Assembly: GCA_034359265.1 (NCBI GenBank) | Contig: CP136893.1 | Location: 22,700,001-22,764,000 of the forward strand | DNA length: 64,000 nt | DNA from: Canna indica | Lineage: Eukaryota > Streptophyta > Magnoliopsida > Zingiberales > Cannaceae | Reading direction: 5' to 3' | Part shown: positions 1 through 12,089 of the stretch, in pieces | Numbering within the stretch: position 1 is the first letter of the stretch | Layout: every line of letters begins with the position of its first letter | Position numbers and translations under genes: made by a program | The notes under the pieces: model-generated | The model's input: the letters and a program-made list of their open reading frames with translations, nothing else | Databases searched by the model: none | Told to the model about the DNA's origin: nothing

Positions 1-163
1 CATAGTAGTGCGGAAAATACGATCCCTGTTCTCAGTAGGGATCAAAAAATATCTCTGCATTTATAAATGATATTAGTTTGACCCCAAAATATATATTTAA
101 TATATAGTTTCACACAACTAAATAATGCAATCTAACATAAATTCATATAAATTCATAACATAC

Positions 164-615
164 CAATAATTGCTCCCATAATCCATTCTTATATATGGAA
201 GAAATTTGATTCCAAGGGTCAGGCGTCAATGGTAAAAATGTAGAATCACGCACTAGTAACCCCATAAAACGTGAGTATAATCTGTGGCCGCCATCATGAC
301 TTTGACCCCAATCAGAAAAATTGACCATAATTAACTGGTCGGGATTAAGTGTATACACAGAAGAAGCTGTAAAAATGGAGACCCTTCATGTTGCATTTGT
401 GTTGTAGTGTCTGTTTTTAAATTACATCAGAAAACATTAATATAAATTTGATTAAATAAATAATGTTCACATGTATGATGATATAAAAACTAACTCCAAA
501 TGTAGAAAGGTCTATGAATTCGTCCTTGTGACGACCCAGGACGATCACTCTCGGGACTAAGCTCACCCTCCTCGCGGGTCTCAGCATCTGAATCTATTAT
601 TCTTGATCTTGACAT
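164..615 (-). pseudogene. CACTA copy 1 second protein (TnpA/Ptta-like), partial
   Basis: The exon at 164-366 encodes the conserved block with NPDQLIMVNFSDWGQ, GHRLYSRFMGLLVRDSTF and LPLTPDPWN, typical of the second protein of plant En/Spm elements (Ptta/En/Spm plant transposase family). It is preceded by a good acceptor (tttttacag) and followed by a GT donor at 163-162. A likely first exon starts with the ATG at 615 and reads MSRSRIIDSDAETREEGELS, with a serine-rich acidic start like that of related elements. The exon joining these two is not clear and the gene continues beyond position 1. In characterised elements this class of protein binds subterminal repeats. Whether this one is broken cannot be judged from the fragment; it is listed as a pseudogene because its partner transposase is. 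Confidence 0.6.
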
Positions 616-783
616 CTTGTATAATAAAATAATATTATATATTGATAAATACATAAAGATTAACAAATTATATAAATAATATTGATAAATAATAAATCAT
701 TTACCGATGTCATATAAATCTCTAGGATATACATTTATGACATGCGACCACTCATTATTCTTCGGATCTGACATGTAAAATAC

Positions 784-3700
784 TTATTTTGCTTGTGATG
801 AAAACACATACGGGTCATCTTTTAGAAATGCACCGGTATGAAATAATCGAGAAAGATTAACTAATGTGAATCCATTCTCATCCACTCGTAAACCTCGTGA
901 ATTCCTTATATCAACCCATTCAGCACGAAAAAGAACTACCTTGAATACCCCACGATAGTCCAATTCAATTACATCCGTTAGAACTCCATAATATTGACGA
1001 TTGTCAGCCTCAACCATTAAACCATTATTTTGTATTTTACGCAATCTTTCTCGTTGCTTGGTATGAAATCTATAACCATTTATAATCAATCCATCATATT
1101 TTTTAATTACAGATACTGGACCTCGAGCTAACGCAAGTAGTGAAGCATCACAATCATTTTGTACCATTTCCGACACTTTATCTTGTAACCACAATGCGAA
1201 TCTCTCTATGATCCACCTTTGTTGTTGAGCATTCGATGCAACAGATAAATTATTTATATGACATTGTTCTTCAAGAAATTGCCTGAGACAATAAAATAAA
1301 AATTACACCAATAATCTTAAAATAACTTAAAATATGGAGACATTTAATAACAATTGATACCTTTTGTATGGTTCAATCATTGGAGTATGCAACAAGACAT
1401 ATCTGTGCATTTGTGCATATGCATTTAAATCCAACGTACTAATGCGAGCTTTGCCAATAAATCGACCACCAGAAGAAAATAAGTAGTTTTCAATATTTTC
1501 AACTTCATAATTTCTCTGCGGTCGATTGAACACCGTTTCAATATTATTAAAATATCGAGAACAAAATATAAGACATTCATCAGCAATATATCCTTCAGCG
1601 ATGGATCCCTCTGGTTGTGCTTTATTTCGAACATGAGATTTATATCTCATAAAGAACCTATGAACACGAGACAAATTCATGTTGGAAGGTGAATCATGCG
1701 GACCACGAGACAAATATAAATAAAACAAACCTTTCAATTGGGTACATCCAACGGTAATGAACAGGACCACCAAGTTTCACCTCTGTTGGAAGGTGAATCA
1801 TCAAATGCACCATAATAGTGAAAAAACTCGGTGGAAAAATTTGCTCCATTTTACATAAGAGCAAAGGCACACGTGATTGAAAATCGTCGAGGGCACAATG
1901 GTCTAAATTGGCACTGCATAACTTTTTGAAAAATGCAGAAATCTCTTTAACAATGAGGAGAACATCTTTATGCACAATTCCTCGTAATGCATGCGGAAAA
2001 ACATCTTGAAGCAGTATATGTGAATCATGACTCTTCAAGTTTTGTAATCTATGATCCTTGAGATTCACACATCTAGAAATATTTGATGAATATCCATCGG
2101 GCACTTTCATATTTTTGATACATGTCAGCATGAGATCCTTTTCAAGAGTGGACATTGAATAAATTGCCAAGGGTATATCATATCTACCATTTGGTAATAA
2201 TATTGGATGTAAATGATGTCTTATATTCATGTCTTGCAAATCTAATCGTGCATTTAAATTATCTTTTCCTTTTCCATCAATATCCAATATAGTACCAATC
2301 AGATTATCACATATATTTTTCTCAATATGCATAACATCCAAATTATGGCGCAATGGATTATGCTGCCAATATGGTAATTCAAAAAATATATTTTTCTTTT
2401 TCCACAATCCATAATCTTGCCTCTGAAAACTTTGCCGAGTTTGTGTGTCTGCATTAATGCCTTCTGACTCACTACCCAAATTATTTCGAGTGCGCTTTTT
2501 ACTTGTGTTGGTAGTTTTGCCATAAACATGTTTAATGTGTTGAATCTGCTCGTAAATAATTTTTGAATCAACTGACACTGGTGCATTATCATTTTCTATT
2601 GTCCCGTCAAATAATTCAGTGTCTTGACGAAACGGATGTTCTTGTGACAACCATCTACGATGGCCTAGATAACAATGTTTTTTTCCGTGATTAAGCCAAC
2701 GAGAATCTGTCTTATCACCACATATGGGACATGCATATCGTCCTTTAGTGCTCCAACCTAATAACATTGCATATGCTGGAAAATCATTAATGGTCCACAT
2801 TAAAGCTGCACGCAGAGTAAATTGTTCACCGGAGATACTATCAAATGCTGTTACTCCGCTCCACAATAGCTTCAATTCAGAAATGAGAGGTTGTAAGTAC
2901 ACATCAATGTCATTTCCTGGTCCCTTAGCGCCTGGAATTAACAATGATAACATTATTGAAGATCTCTTCATACATGCCCATGGTTCCATATTATAAGGTA
3001 TCAATACAACAGGCCAAGTGCTATAAGTTGTGCTCATTGATCGAAATGGATTAAATCCATCACTTGCAAGACCCAATCTAACATTACGTGAATCAACAGC
3101 GAAGTCTGGATATCTTCTGTCAAAAGCTTGCCAAGCTTCTGCATCAGCAGGATGTCGTATGATTCCATCTTTGGTGCGTCTTTCAGAATGTCATCTCATC
3201 GAGCTTGCTGTCTTCGATGACATATATAAACGAGACAGTCTTGGAATAAGTGGAAAATATCGTAACACTTTTGCAGTTTTTTTTTTCCGTTCTAACTGAC
3301 TTGTTGATTCATCATTAGTTGAAGAGGAAGTCCATCGAGACAATTCACAAATGTTGCATGTTGATGCTTCCGCAGTTTCATCCATGTATAGAATGCAATC
3401 ATTTGGACAAGCATGTATCTTTTGATAGAATAAACCCAAATCTTTCACATATTTTTTTGCTTGATAACACGTTGATGGAAGTGTATTGCCTTCTGGAAAA
3501 GCTTCTTTCAACAATTCTAACAACATTGAGAATGACTTTCCAGACCAACCATTAAGAACCTTTATATGATATAATTGAATGATAAATGATGATTTACTGT
3601 ATTTTACACAATTTGGATACAGAGGAACATCAAGATCATCCATCATAGAATGTTGGGAAGATTCTTGTGGCGGTTCGAATGCATTTGGAGCTTCATCAAG

Positions 3701-4111
3701 ATTAACATTTAGTGTTTCATCATTGACATCAATTGGTGTTTCATCATTGACATCAATTGGCGTTTCATCATTGACATCAATTGGCGTTTCATCATTATGA
3801 TAATGTAGTTGATGGGATGCTTCAGCTCTGTTTGATATATCAAGTTGTGCTTCTGTTGTCGGATATAAAGGTTCACCATGGTAATATCAAATGATATATC
3901 TCGGTAAAATTCCATTCCATATTAAGTGTCTTTCAACATCTTCTGGTTTATGATATTTTCTATTGATGCATTTTTTGCACGGACAATTCATTGTGCCATC
4001 TTCATCCAATCCATTGTCAATTACGAACTGCATAAAATTTTTCATTCCTCTCGCATAGGCTTTAGATGATTGAGGTGCTGACATCCAAGTTTTATCCATC
4101 TTTGACTTCAA
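784..4111 (-). pseudogene. TNP2-like CACTA transposase, disrupted
   Basis: Read on the minus strand, pieces of one transposase follow in order. The N-terminal transposase-associated domain (3887-4111) has CPCKKCINRKYHKPEDVERHL. Next come an acidic linker with an 8-residue tandem repeat, the CPNDCILYMDE and LRYFPLIPRL region (3191-3646), and the transposase_21 core (1694-3076; LASDGFNPFRSMS, TINDFPAYAMLLGWSTKGR, HNLDVMHIEKNICDN). A DUF4218-like part carries GGPVHYRWMYPIERF, and the last piece is a DUF4216-like segment (784-1194; FKVVLFRAEWVDI). Frame breaks occur near 3200, 3700-3900 and 1700, and a small duplication of TTGGAAGGTGAATCAT at 1682 and 1783 accompanies the last. The full-length relative at 52334-55804 confirms the domain order. 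No single continuous product is possible. Confidence 0.88.
3718..3797 (-). repeat. 24-bp in-frame tandem repeat in TNP2 linker
   Basis: Just over three copies of a 24-bp unit (attgacatcaattggcgtttc plus three bases) lie head to tail. On the coding minus strand each unit gives the acidic octapeptide NDETPIDV. The repeat lies between the N-terminal domain and the core of the CACTA copy 1 transposase, keeps the reading frame, and is absent from the copy 2 protein. Confidence 0.85.
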
Positions 4112-4368
4112 AATTGAATTTCAATGTTACTATAAAGGGTATAGTCATATAGGTGGGTTGGTCCTATCCCATTCAGCAACACATTATTAATATCGCACTT
4201 ATAATCTCATTTAATCACAACAAGTCACTGAAAATTTCGGCAGCATCTCTTTTTAGTTCTCCAAGTACGCAAAACTTCTGAAGTGTACCGGAGAACAAAA
4301 GAGATGCAACCGATATTCAGTGGCGGATCCAGAAAAATTTATTAGTGGGGGCAAATCAATACAAAATT

Positions 4369-6744
4369 TTAAGTTGAAGATAATTTTGATAGTCGTCCTC
4401 GACGTGTCTTCATGTTTTGAAATCGTTGCATAATTTTTTCATTATCAGTCTGATCAAATACTTCCTTTTCAATATATGTAATCAAACAATCATTCAACCA
4501 TTCATCTCCCATGCGATTGCATAGCTTATTTTTTATAAAATTCATAGTAGAAAAAGTTCTTTCAACACTTGCTGTTGCCACAGGAAGAATCAAAGCCAAC
4601 TTCAAAAGTAAATAAATCAATGGGTAGATTATATGTTTTCTTGTCTCAACTAGCTTTTCAGAAAGATCGGCGATCGTATTTAAGTTTAAAAATTTTTCAT
4701 TTGAGCAAACATCTAAAATATAACTCTCAAGTTGATTATCTAAAATCATGAGATCTACGGAGGAAAATTCAGATGGATAAAATTTAGCAAGCCGAATCAA
4801 TTTTTGTTTATCAAATGAAACAAAACAATTTTTTGGACTCAAGCTTGCCACTGAAAGAAGTAATTCAGTATTTATCTCTGTGAATCTATTGTTGAGTTCC
4901 TGAAGTTGTCTATCAATCACTTGGTAAAATAACTCAATCTGATAATGATGTAAGTTTGATATTTTTTCCTTTTTACGTCTAGGTCGTCCAGGAAGTAAAA
5001 ACACATCATTCATATTTGGGATGATAATCTCATGCTTCTCACAAAATAGAGAAACTTCATCTAATAAAGTGTTCCATCCTTCATCTCTCATTAATTGTAA
5101 TCGATTTTTTGATATTTTTTCTAATGATATTGCATTCTCAATGTCTTGATCTTTTTTCTGTAGTGCTTGAGATAATTCATTAGTAATTCCTAAAATGTTC
5201 TTCATCAAGTGCAAAGTAAAAATAAATTCAAAAGATTGCATTGCATTTAACAAAGCACGTGCTTGACCTCTTTGATCTAAATTAGTGCCATCAGTTTCAA
5301 TAATCTCAAGAACATCCATAGCAGATGAAAACATGTTAATCAAACTTAACAATGCTAAATAATATGATCCCCAACGAGTATCCCTTGCTCTTTTAAGTGT
5401 TGTTTCTTGATTTAATCCCCTCCCACTAGATATTTCACCATTTTCTAATGCTTCTATGAGTTTTTTTGTTTGACTATCTCGAAGAATTTCTTGTCGTTTA
5501 GGTGAACCTCCAACCATATTTGTTAAATTAGCAACCAAGGTGAAAAGACAAGCAACTTCAACATGTTTCTTTGCAACGGCTACAAGTGCCAGTTGTAATT
5601 GATGAGCAAAACAATGAACATAAAAGGCACACTCATTTTCCTTCAATATTAGACTTTTGAGATCATGAAATTCACCTTGCATATTACTAGCACCATCGTA
5701 GCCTTGTCCACGTATTCTTGACATACTTAATTGATATTTTGCAAATAAAGATTCTAACGCGTTCTTCATTGATATTGCAGTGGTACTATAAATGTGAACA
5801 AGACCAAGAAAACGCTCAATTACATGTCCTTTTTTGTCAACATATCGTAAAACAACTGACATCTGCTCCTTTATTGAAATGTCACGCGATTCGTCAATTA
5901 AAATAGCAAAAAAGTCACCACTAAGATCATCAATTATTATTTTCGTTGTCTCACTAGCAGCACAATATACAATATCTTTCTGTATATTAGGTGCTATTAA
6001 TTTTAAATTTCCACGAATATTTTTTAATACTTGATCAAATTTTTCATTGTGATTTGCAAGAAATTGAACAAGTTCAAGAAAGTTTCCTTGATTGTTTGAA
6101 TCCTTTGACTCATCATGTCCTCGAAAAGCCAATCCCTGACGTAAGAGAAATCGAATACAATCAACCACTGCTGTCAAGTGAATTCGATACTCCTTATCCA
6201 TTTGATCGGATTGCTTAGAAATGACATGTTCAATATGTTGTTTCTGATTCATTAATGCCTCACAATTTCTCCAGGCTTGATTATGGGCACTGTTTGGACT
6301 AACTCCAACATGAACAGCTAGTCTATCCTTTTTTTTCCAATTTGTAAAACCTTCTACAGTAAATGCATCACCACTACCTTGTTCTCCAGCTTCAGGTCTC
6401 ATAAGATAACAACATAAACAAAAGGCTGCATTTTTTGATATACTATACTCTAACCAATTGCCAAACTCATTAAACCATTCAGGATTAAAACGTCTAAAGG
6501 AATTTCCAAATTTTGTTTTTGGAAAATTATGCTCTCTAGGTTGACATGGACCTTTTTGAAGATAAACTCTTCAAATTTCATCCCTTTGATTAGGATTATA
6601 CTCAGATATTTTCATTCATTTAGCCGGATCAGCCGGAAGGTTTTCTAAATCAACTTCTAAGTATGTTTTTTTATTTTGTGATTGTGTTTTATTTTCAGAA
6701 GTAGATTCATCATTTACTATCTTTCTTTTAAGGTATTTCTCCAT
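4369..6744 (-). pseudogene. hAT transposase (DUF4371 / TTF-type), two in-frame stops
   Basis: From the ATG at 6744 one frame runs 791 codons to 4369, interrupted only by TGA at 6616-6618 (codon 43) and 6571-6573 (codon 58). The downstream 677 codons are open. An N-terminal TTF/zinc-finger-like stretch (NPEWFNEFGNWLEYS, AAFCLCCYL) is followed by the DUF4371 region (SAHNQAWRNCEALMNQ, FFAILIDESRDIS, RGQGYDGASNMQGE, YVHCFAHQLQLAL). The C-terminal hAT dimerisation domain contains LPVATASVERTFSTMNFIK. These match plant zinc-finger MYM/TTF-type hAT transposases. From memory of the family, both stop positions are usually arginine, so CGA to TGA transitions at CpG sites are the likely cause; that part is inference. 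The protein would bind the element ends and carry out cut-and-paste transposition. Confidence 0.92.
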
Positions 6745-7659
6745 GAAGTTAAATTTTTAAAAAGAAAGTGATATGTTAAATATCAGAGAACTACAAAACA
6801 AATATATATATATCAATCAATTTAATGAGCAAGAAAATAAAAACTTAATACTGAGATAATTAATAAAGCTAAAAAAACTAATAATGAATAAAATAAAAAT
6901 ATCAGGCTTACCACCCGAAGAAATTAATTAGTTATGCATAAAATAAAAATACCATGCGATGCAGGAGACTACGAGTGAAGAAAAATACGATACTACAAGC
7001 CGCTACTCGTAGACGGTAGACTCCAAATTTTAGGATATGAAGCAGAACCGTAGAAGTGACAATTTATCCTTCAAACAAGTAATAAGGAGTTTGTGAGTTT
7101 GAAAAGTAACATGGATTTTATGTGCATCAAAATAGTGATGAAAATTATATCATCCTAATTCCTAAAAGACTTTGCAACGGGCAGGAATGAAGTTTCGATG
7201 AAATAAAAGCAACTTAACCTAACATGAAACAAAATCAACTAAGCAATAAAGCAAGTAATATTGATCCAAACAGATTACTTACAAATTAATGTTAAATGAA
7301 TTAAAGCTAAATGAAATTTGAAATCAGAGTTAACCATAAAAGATAAATGAATTAAGGCTTTTGATAAGAAAAAATAAAGATCAATACTATTTGATTCTAT
7401 TCACTTGCAAGAATACTGGTTCAGTGGTTCCTTAATTGGATTTGGACACTATTTGATACAATGATACTGACAAGTGACAAATTAAGACTAAATGCAGTTT
7501 TGAAACAGACAAAATTGATTACCTGATGTCCTGATGTCGTCGATGCTGTATGCAGTATGCGGCTTTGCCACTGGCGGCAACAACACAACAAGTCAACAAG
7601 CTAGGCAGCAAGGCAGCAAGGCTTCGGATTTCGGAAGACCAAGGGCGAGAGCAGATGAG

Positions 7660-8129
7660 CAGTGGCGGATTTAGTATGGGGGCAGCCGGGCAGGGGCGAG
7701 AGTGCGAGACGCCGAGTCACCGAGACCACGAGGCACGAGAGGAAGAACTGAGAAGTCCAGGACACCGGTAGGCGGCAGTCCGCAGTGGCAGTCCGGCACC
7801 GCAAGTCCGCAACAGTTTGGCGACGCCACGACGGCGAGGGTTGATAGAACGACGGGTGAGACTTGAGAGCGAGAACTGAGAAGGTGCGGTGACTGCCGGT
7901 GAGCGTTTGAGGAGATTGCATATTGCTGCAGTCTTCAGCTTTTATTGGAGAGTGTTGCAGACCGTTGGAGGCGTCGCCGCGTCGGGGCTGGCGGAAGACG
8001 AAGAAGACGAAGCTTTCAGCGATTTATGAGAGAGGAGGGAGGGTGGAAAAGGAAAAAAAACAAAACATTCAACGATTAATTCCAGTGGGGGCCACTGCCC
8101 CCACTGCCCCCATACTAAATCCGCCACTG
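7660..8129. repeat. Internal inverted copy of the hAT terminal sequence
   Basis: CAGTGGCGGATTTAGTATGG (and six more matching bases) occurs at 7660 in the same orientation as the left end, and its inverted copy forms the right end at 8129. The 470-bp segment between them therefore has better matching termini than the whole element. The 8 bases before 7660 (cagatgag) do not match those after 8129, so it shows no target duplication of its own. Confidence 0.8.
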
Positions 8130-8499
8130 CCGATATTCCATTGACATGTGTGATCAAATGAAATTAAATTTGCGATATTAATAATTGTGTTACTAAACTG
8201 TCCAATAAGGGATAATTCGAGATTTATTATTTGAAAATTATAAATTTTATTGATATTATTTAGTAAAATATTAAGTAGAATACGCATTCCTCCATATCGA
8301 AATAAGTATTCAATTTAATATTACAACTAAATTTTATCAACAAAATTTATAAAATCAATAAATATTTCTCGAACGGGTCTAAGCTCTGGGTAGAAAATTA
8401 TAAAAATATCAAATTGAGAAGTTTAAATAAAAAGTTCATTGTTGGGAGCAAGAAATTTAGTCCATCAAGACAAGATTAATGAATTCTAAATTTAATTAT

Positions 8500-8841
8500 T
8501 CTAATTAATTATACTCTAATATAAGTTTAAATAATAATAATACTAATTAGTAATATATTTATTAATAATCATATAGTATTTATAATAATAATATTAATTA
8601 GTAATAATAATTAAATAATAATAATAATAATATAGTATTTATAATAATAATATTAATAATATAGTATTAATGTCAATAATATTAATTCAGTTATAATAAT
8701 AATAATAATAATAATATAGTATTTATAATAATAACAGTAATAATAATAATAATAATATAGTATTTATAATAATAATATTAATTAGTGATAATAATAACAG
8801 TAATAATAATAATATAGTAATAATAATAATAATAATTCAGT

Positions 8842-8921
<80 letters not shown>

Positions 8922-9118
8922 CAGTAATAATAATAATAATAATAATTAGTGATAATAATTAAATAATAATAATAATAATAATATAGTATTTATAATAATA
9001 ACAGTAATAATAATAATAAATAATAATAATAAAAATTAATATCGTAATAGTAATAATAATAATATAGTATTAATATTAATAATAATAATATTATTAATTA
9101 AGTTATAATAATAATAAT

Positions 9119-9151
<33 letters not shown>

Positions 9152-9250
9152 AATATTAATTAGTAAAAATAATTAAATAATAATAATAATAATTAATTCG
9201 ATTATAAGAATAAATCTGTATTTATAATAATAATAATAATATAATATAAT
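8500..9250. repeat. Large imperfect (TAA/AAT)n microsatellite
   Basis: About 750 bp consist mainly of TAA/ATA trinucleotide runs broken by short motifs such as atagtattt and attcagttat. The longest pure stretch is around 8840-8920. It lies within the 5' non-coding part of CACTA copy 1, between the hAT insertion and the terminal repeats. No gene is present. Confidence 0.9.
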
Positions 9251-9939
9251 ATAATCATAACAGTTAAAGCATAATTTAAAGCATAATCATATATAACAGT
9301 TAAAGCATAATCGTAATTAGCAGTATTAAATCATAATTTAAAATATAAAGCATAACATAACATGCAGTTAAAGCATAACATGTAGTATTAAATCATAGTT
9401 AAAAAAAAATCTAAAGATGTATAAAATAGGTAAACATAATATGCAGTTAAAGCATAACATGCAGTATTAAATCATAGTTAAAAAAAAATCTAAACATTTG
9501 ATATTAAATCTAAAGATATATATGCAGGTAAATAAAATCTAAAGTATAACATAAAATTTATACTAACTTGAGAAAAATTTATACTGGATCTCGGGCTGGT
9601 TCGATGAGAAAAATCTCGGGTAGGCGGTTGCTTCGTCGAGATGGAGAGGAAAGAAAAAAATTAACTACAGATTCGTCGAGATGAAGAAGAAGAAAAGAAG
9701 AAAGAAAGAAGAAAGAAAGAAATCACCTGCTAGCAGCGGCTGCTGATTCGACGACGGAAGAAATCGGAGGAAGAAGCAGCGGCAGTGACGAGACGAAGGA
9801 GGAAGAAGAAGAAATAGGCGGGAGGAAGAAATTTACGGGGTAAATGCGAAATTTATAGGGGAAATTTATTATTAAAAAATTATAAAAAACTGTAGCAGCA
9901 GTTAAAAAAATTATATATATATATATATATAATTTCGTA

Positions 9940-10246
9940 CGGTTATGCAGCTGAAAAGAAATTTCAGCTGCATACCGTACGATTCGTACGCTCACGGGTT
10001 GAAATTTTCAACCCGTGATGCATACTTCGACGACCGCGTGGGAAAAAATTTCGACGTAGCTGGCGTCGAAATATTTCGACGCCAGCGTTTCGGCGCATCT
10101 GGCGTCGAAATATTTCCTTTTTTACATATCGACGTCTAATATAGACGTCGATATTTATAAACTTTTTCTCATCCGTTCTTAAACATTTCGATGCTTCTTC
10201 GGACGTCAAAAATTAAACGTCATTATTTTAAAATTTTCTTGTTGTG
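9940..10246. repeat. CACTA copy 1 subterminal repeats and right end
   Basis: Short inverted motifs cluster here: ATGCAGCTGAAAAGAAATTTC with its inverted partner, GGGTTGAAATTTTCAACCC, GGCGTCGAAATATTTCGACG, and ATCGACGTCTAATATAGACG. Such arrays near the termini are the usual TnpA binding regions of CACTA elements. The run stops at the CACTA-like end at 10246. Confidence 0.65.
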
Positions 10247-12089
10247 CTAGCGTGGGTCTGCCCCCGAATGCAGTGACTGACACAGAAATTTCAATGAGGG
10301 GGTCCAATTTAGGATATAAAAAATTAATAAATATTGTTTTAAATCTTTATTTTTAAATTTTTTAATTAAAATCACAATTTATAATAGTATATTTTTTTTC
10401 TATTTTTATATTTTGAAAATATTGCTAAAATATTTAAATTAAAAATAATTAAAGCTCTTGTGAAAATTCTTTCATCTAAATTATCCAAAGCAAGCTTTAC
10501 TATGATGTGGTCGTCGCCTTACTCATATCGAGTGCCAACTTTATGAAACTATATGAAAAAAATTAAAAAAATGAGTAAGAGATTAACAAAATTACAAATA
10601 CATACAGAAAAATAATTGTTCTTTATTGTATTAATAGTACTTAATATTACATTAAAAGTAAAAATTAACTTGACACTGTAAAAATAGTATTATATAATTA
10701 ATATAGATGTATTTTTGATTTGAATTATCAATTAAATAAATTTCACAATTATGGATGAAGTATAACATAATTTTTATTCATTTTCTTGGATGCTTGATGA
10801 GAAAATCAATCATTCAATCATATATTGAATAACTCATACGTAAAAGTTTACACAACTTTATAATATGAGCATGAATAATAGCATAGAAAAAATGTTAAAA
10901 ATGAATTAAACCTAACATGAGAGCTTTAGATATAATGGAGAAAATTTTGAATTTAGCTTATAAACTAATAGAGAAAATTTTGGAGTTAAGTGAGAAATTA
11001 ATAGAGAAAATTTTAAAATTTTTTTAATTAAAAAATCGGATATTATATTTAGCCATTACGAAAAAGATAAATAATGAATATAGAAGACAAGAGATGATAT
11101 TCGAACCTAAGATCTATAAGCAAAAAATTAAAATAATTAACCACTAGGTTATGAATATATTAGTAAAAATAGTTGAAATTAATAATAGTAATATAATTTT
11201 ACTATATATTTTTTAAAAAATTATCAAATTATATTTAATATTTGATATTTTGAAAAATCTCAAGGGGACCAATGACTCCTTTGGCCCTGGTGCGGGCTCG
11301 CCCCCGCCTGAATGTATATTACTTTTAATTAGACCAGAATGTAAAATCTTTTCATCACTTCTACGTGAAGCCAGCTAGCTTTTGAAAAGCTTCTACATGC
11401 AGCTGCATTCCACGTATGTTATGGGAGAGTTAGAGTGGGAGTCTAATGTGTATGCTTTTGATTGGAAAAAAGTAACCCATCTTATTTTTAGCGTAAAGAG
11501 CATGTTTGCTTGCTTCGTAGATTAGAGGGGAATTGAATAGGAAATATATGAAATTTATCCATTTGATTGTTTAGTACATGAATTAGTAAAAAATAAAATA
11601 AAAAATATATAAAATTAATATTATATCTAGTAAGTATTGGATTTAAAAAAATTATTCAATACTACATTTCATTTGTTATTCTATCATATCTTATTCTATT
11701 CAGTGAAGCAAATAAACTAAACATCTTTTTTGCCTTGCCCAATAATCCTCGACTAGTGGGTAATTTTAGAAATTCTTTTCTTTTATAAATTATATCAAAT
11801 TTAATAATATAAGGCTTCACTTCACTTTACCCCTAAAATTTACATTAATTTCCATTTTAATCTTTAATGTTAAAAAAAATCATTTAGTTTATTTTAATTT
11901 CACTTTGGCTTCTCAATATTGAAAAATCTCAATTTGACTCCTGAATATTATTTTGATTCTTACTTTGGTCCTTATAAAAAAAATCAGGCTAACTAATTGA
12001 TAACAAAATCATATTAAATGAAATCCTCATGTGTGTCATGTTTCATTGATTGACTCCTTTACTTTGAGTTCCACCTCATTTCTTACGAT
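10247..12089. other. AT-rich intergenic DNA, no gene recognised
   Basis: Right after the CACTA end, 10250-11310 is bounded by two similar GC-rich tags (GGGTCTGCCCCCGAATG and GGGCTCGCCCCCGCCTGAATG). Inside, the tract CGAACCTAAGATCTATAAGC, near 11110, resembles one common in plant non-autonomous elements. No matching inverted ends or target duplication were found, so the element type is open. From 11310 to 12089 there is only AT-rich DNA with phrases such as 'actttggtcctta' that recur in degraded MITEs. Confidence 0.5.

Larger units (their letters stand above)
4318..8129 (-). mobile_element. Complete hAT element with 8-bp target duplication
   Basis: The element begins CAGTGGCGGATCCAG at 4318 and ends with the complement of CAGTGGCGGATTTAG at 8129 (13 of 15 terminal bases match). 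It is flanked by an exact 8-bp duplication, CCGATATT, at 4310-4317 and 8130-8137, the size made by hAT transposases. One gene on the minus strand (4369-6744) fills the left half. The right part (7550-8129) is GC-rich and carries an extra internal copy of the terminal sequence at 7660. It inserted into the palindrome upstream of the CACTA copy 1 transposase, so it is younger than that element. Confidence 0.95.
1..10246 (-). mobile_element. CACTA (En/Spm) transposon, copy 1, left end outside window
   Basis: A CACTA-superfamily DNA transposon whose two genes both read on the minus strand. The TNP2-like transposase remnant lies at 784-4111 and an exon of the second (TnpA/Ptta-like) protein at 164-366. 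The right terminus is placed at 10246, where the strand reads TTTTCTTGTTGTG; reversed this is CACAACAAGAAAA, one base from the classical CACTACAAGAAA end. Subterminal repeats with GGCGTCGAAATATTT-type units precede it. The 3-bp target duplication would be CTA at 10247-10249, but its partner is off-window. A complete hAT element sits inside at 4318-8129. The coding region is broken, so this copy cannot encode a working transposase. The end call is inferred; the superfamily is certain. Confidence 0.8.

Noticed and set aside
10247..10249. CTA as the target duplication of CACTA copy 1
   Set aside because: The matching triplet would lie outside the window, so it cannot be confirmed and is mentioned only as expected.
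10260..11310. Possible non-autonomous hAT or Mutator element between two GC-rich tags
   Set aside because: The tags are in the same orientation, no inverted ends match, and no 8- or 9-bp duplication was found, so no element was called.
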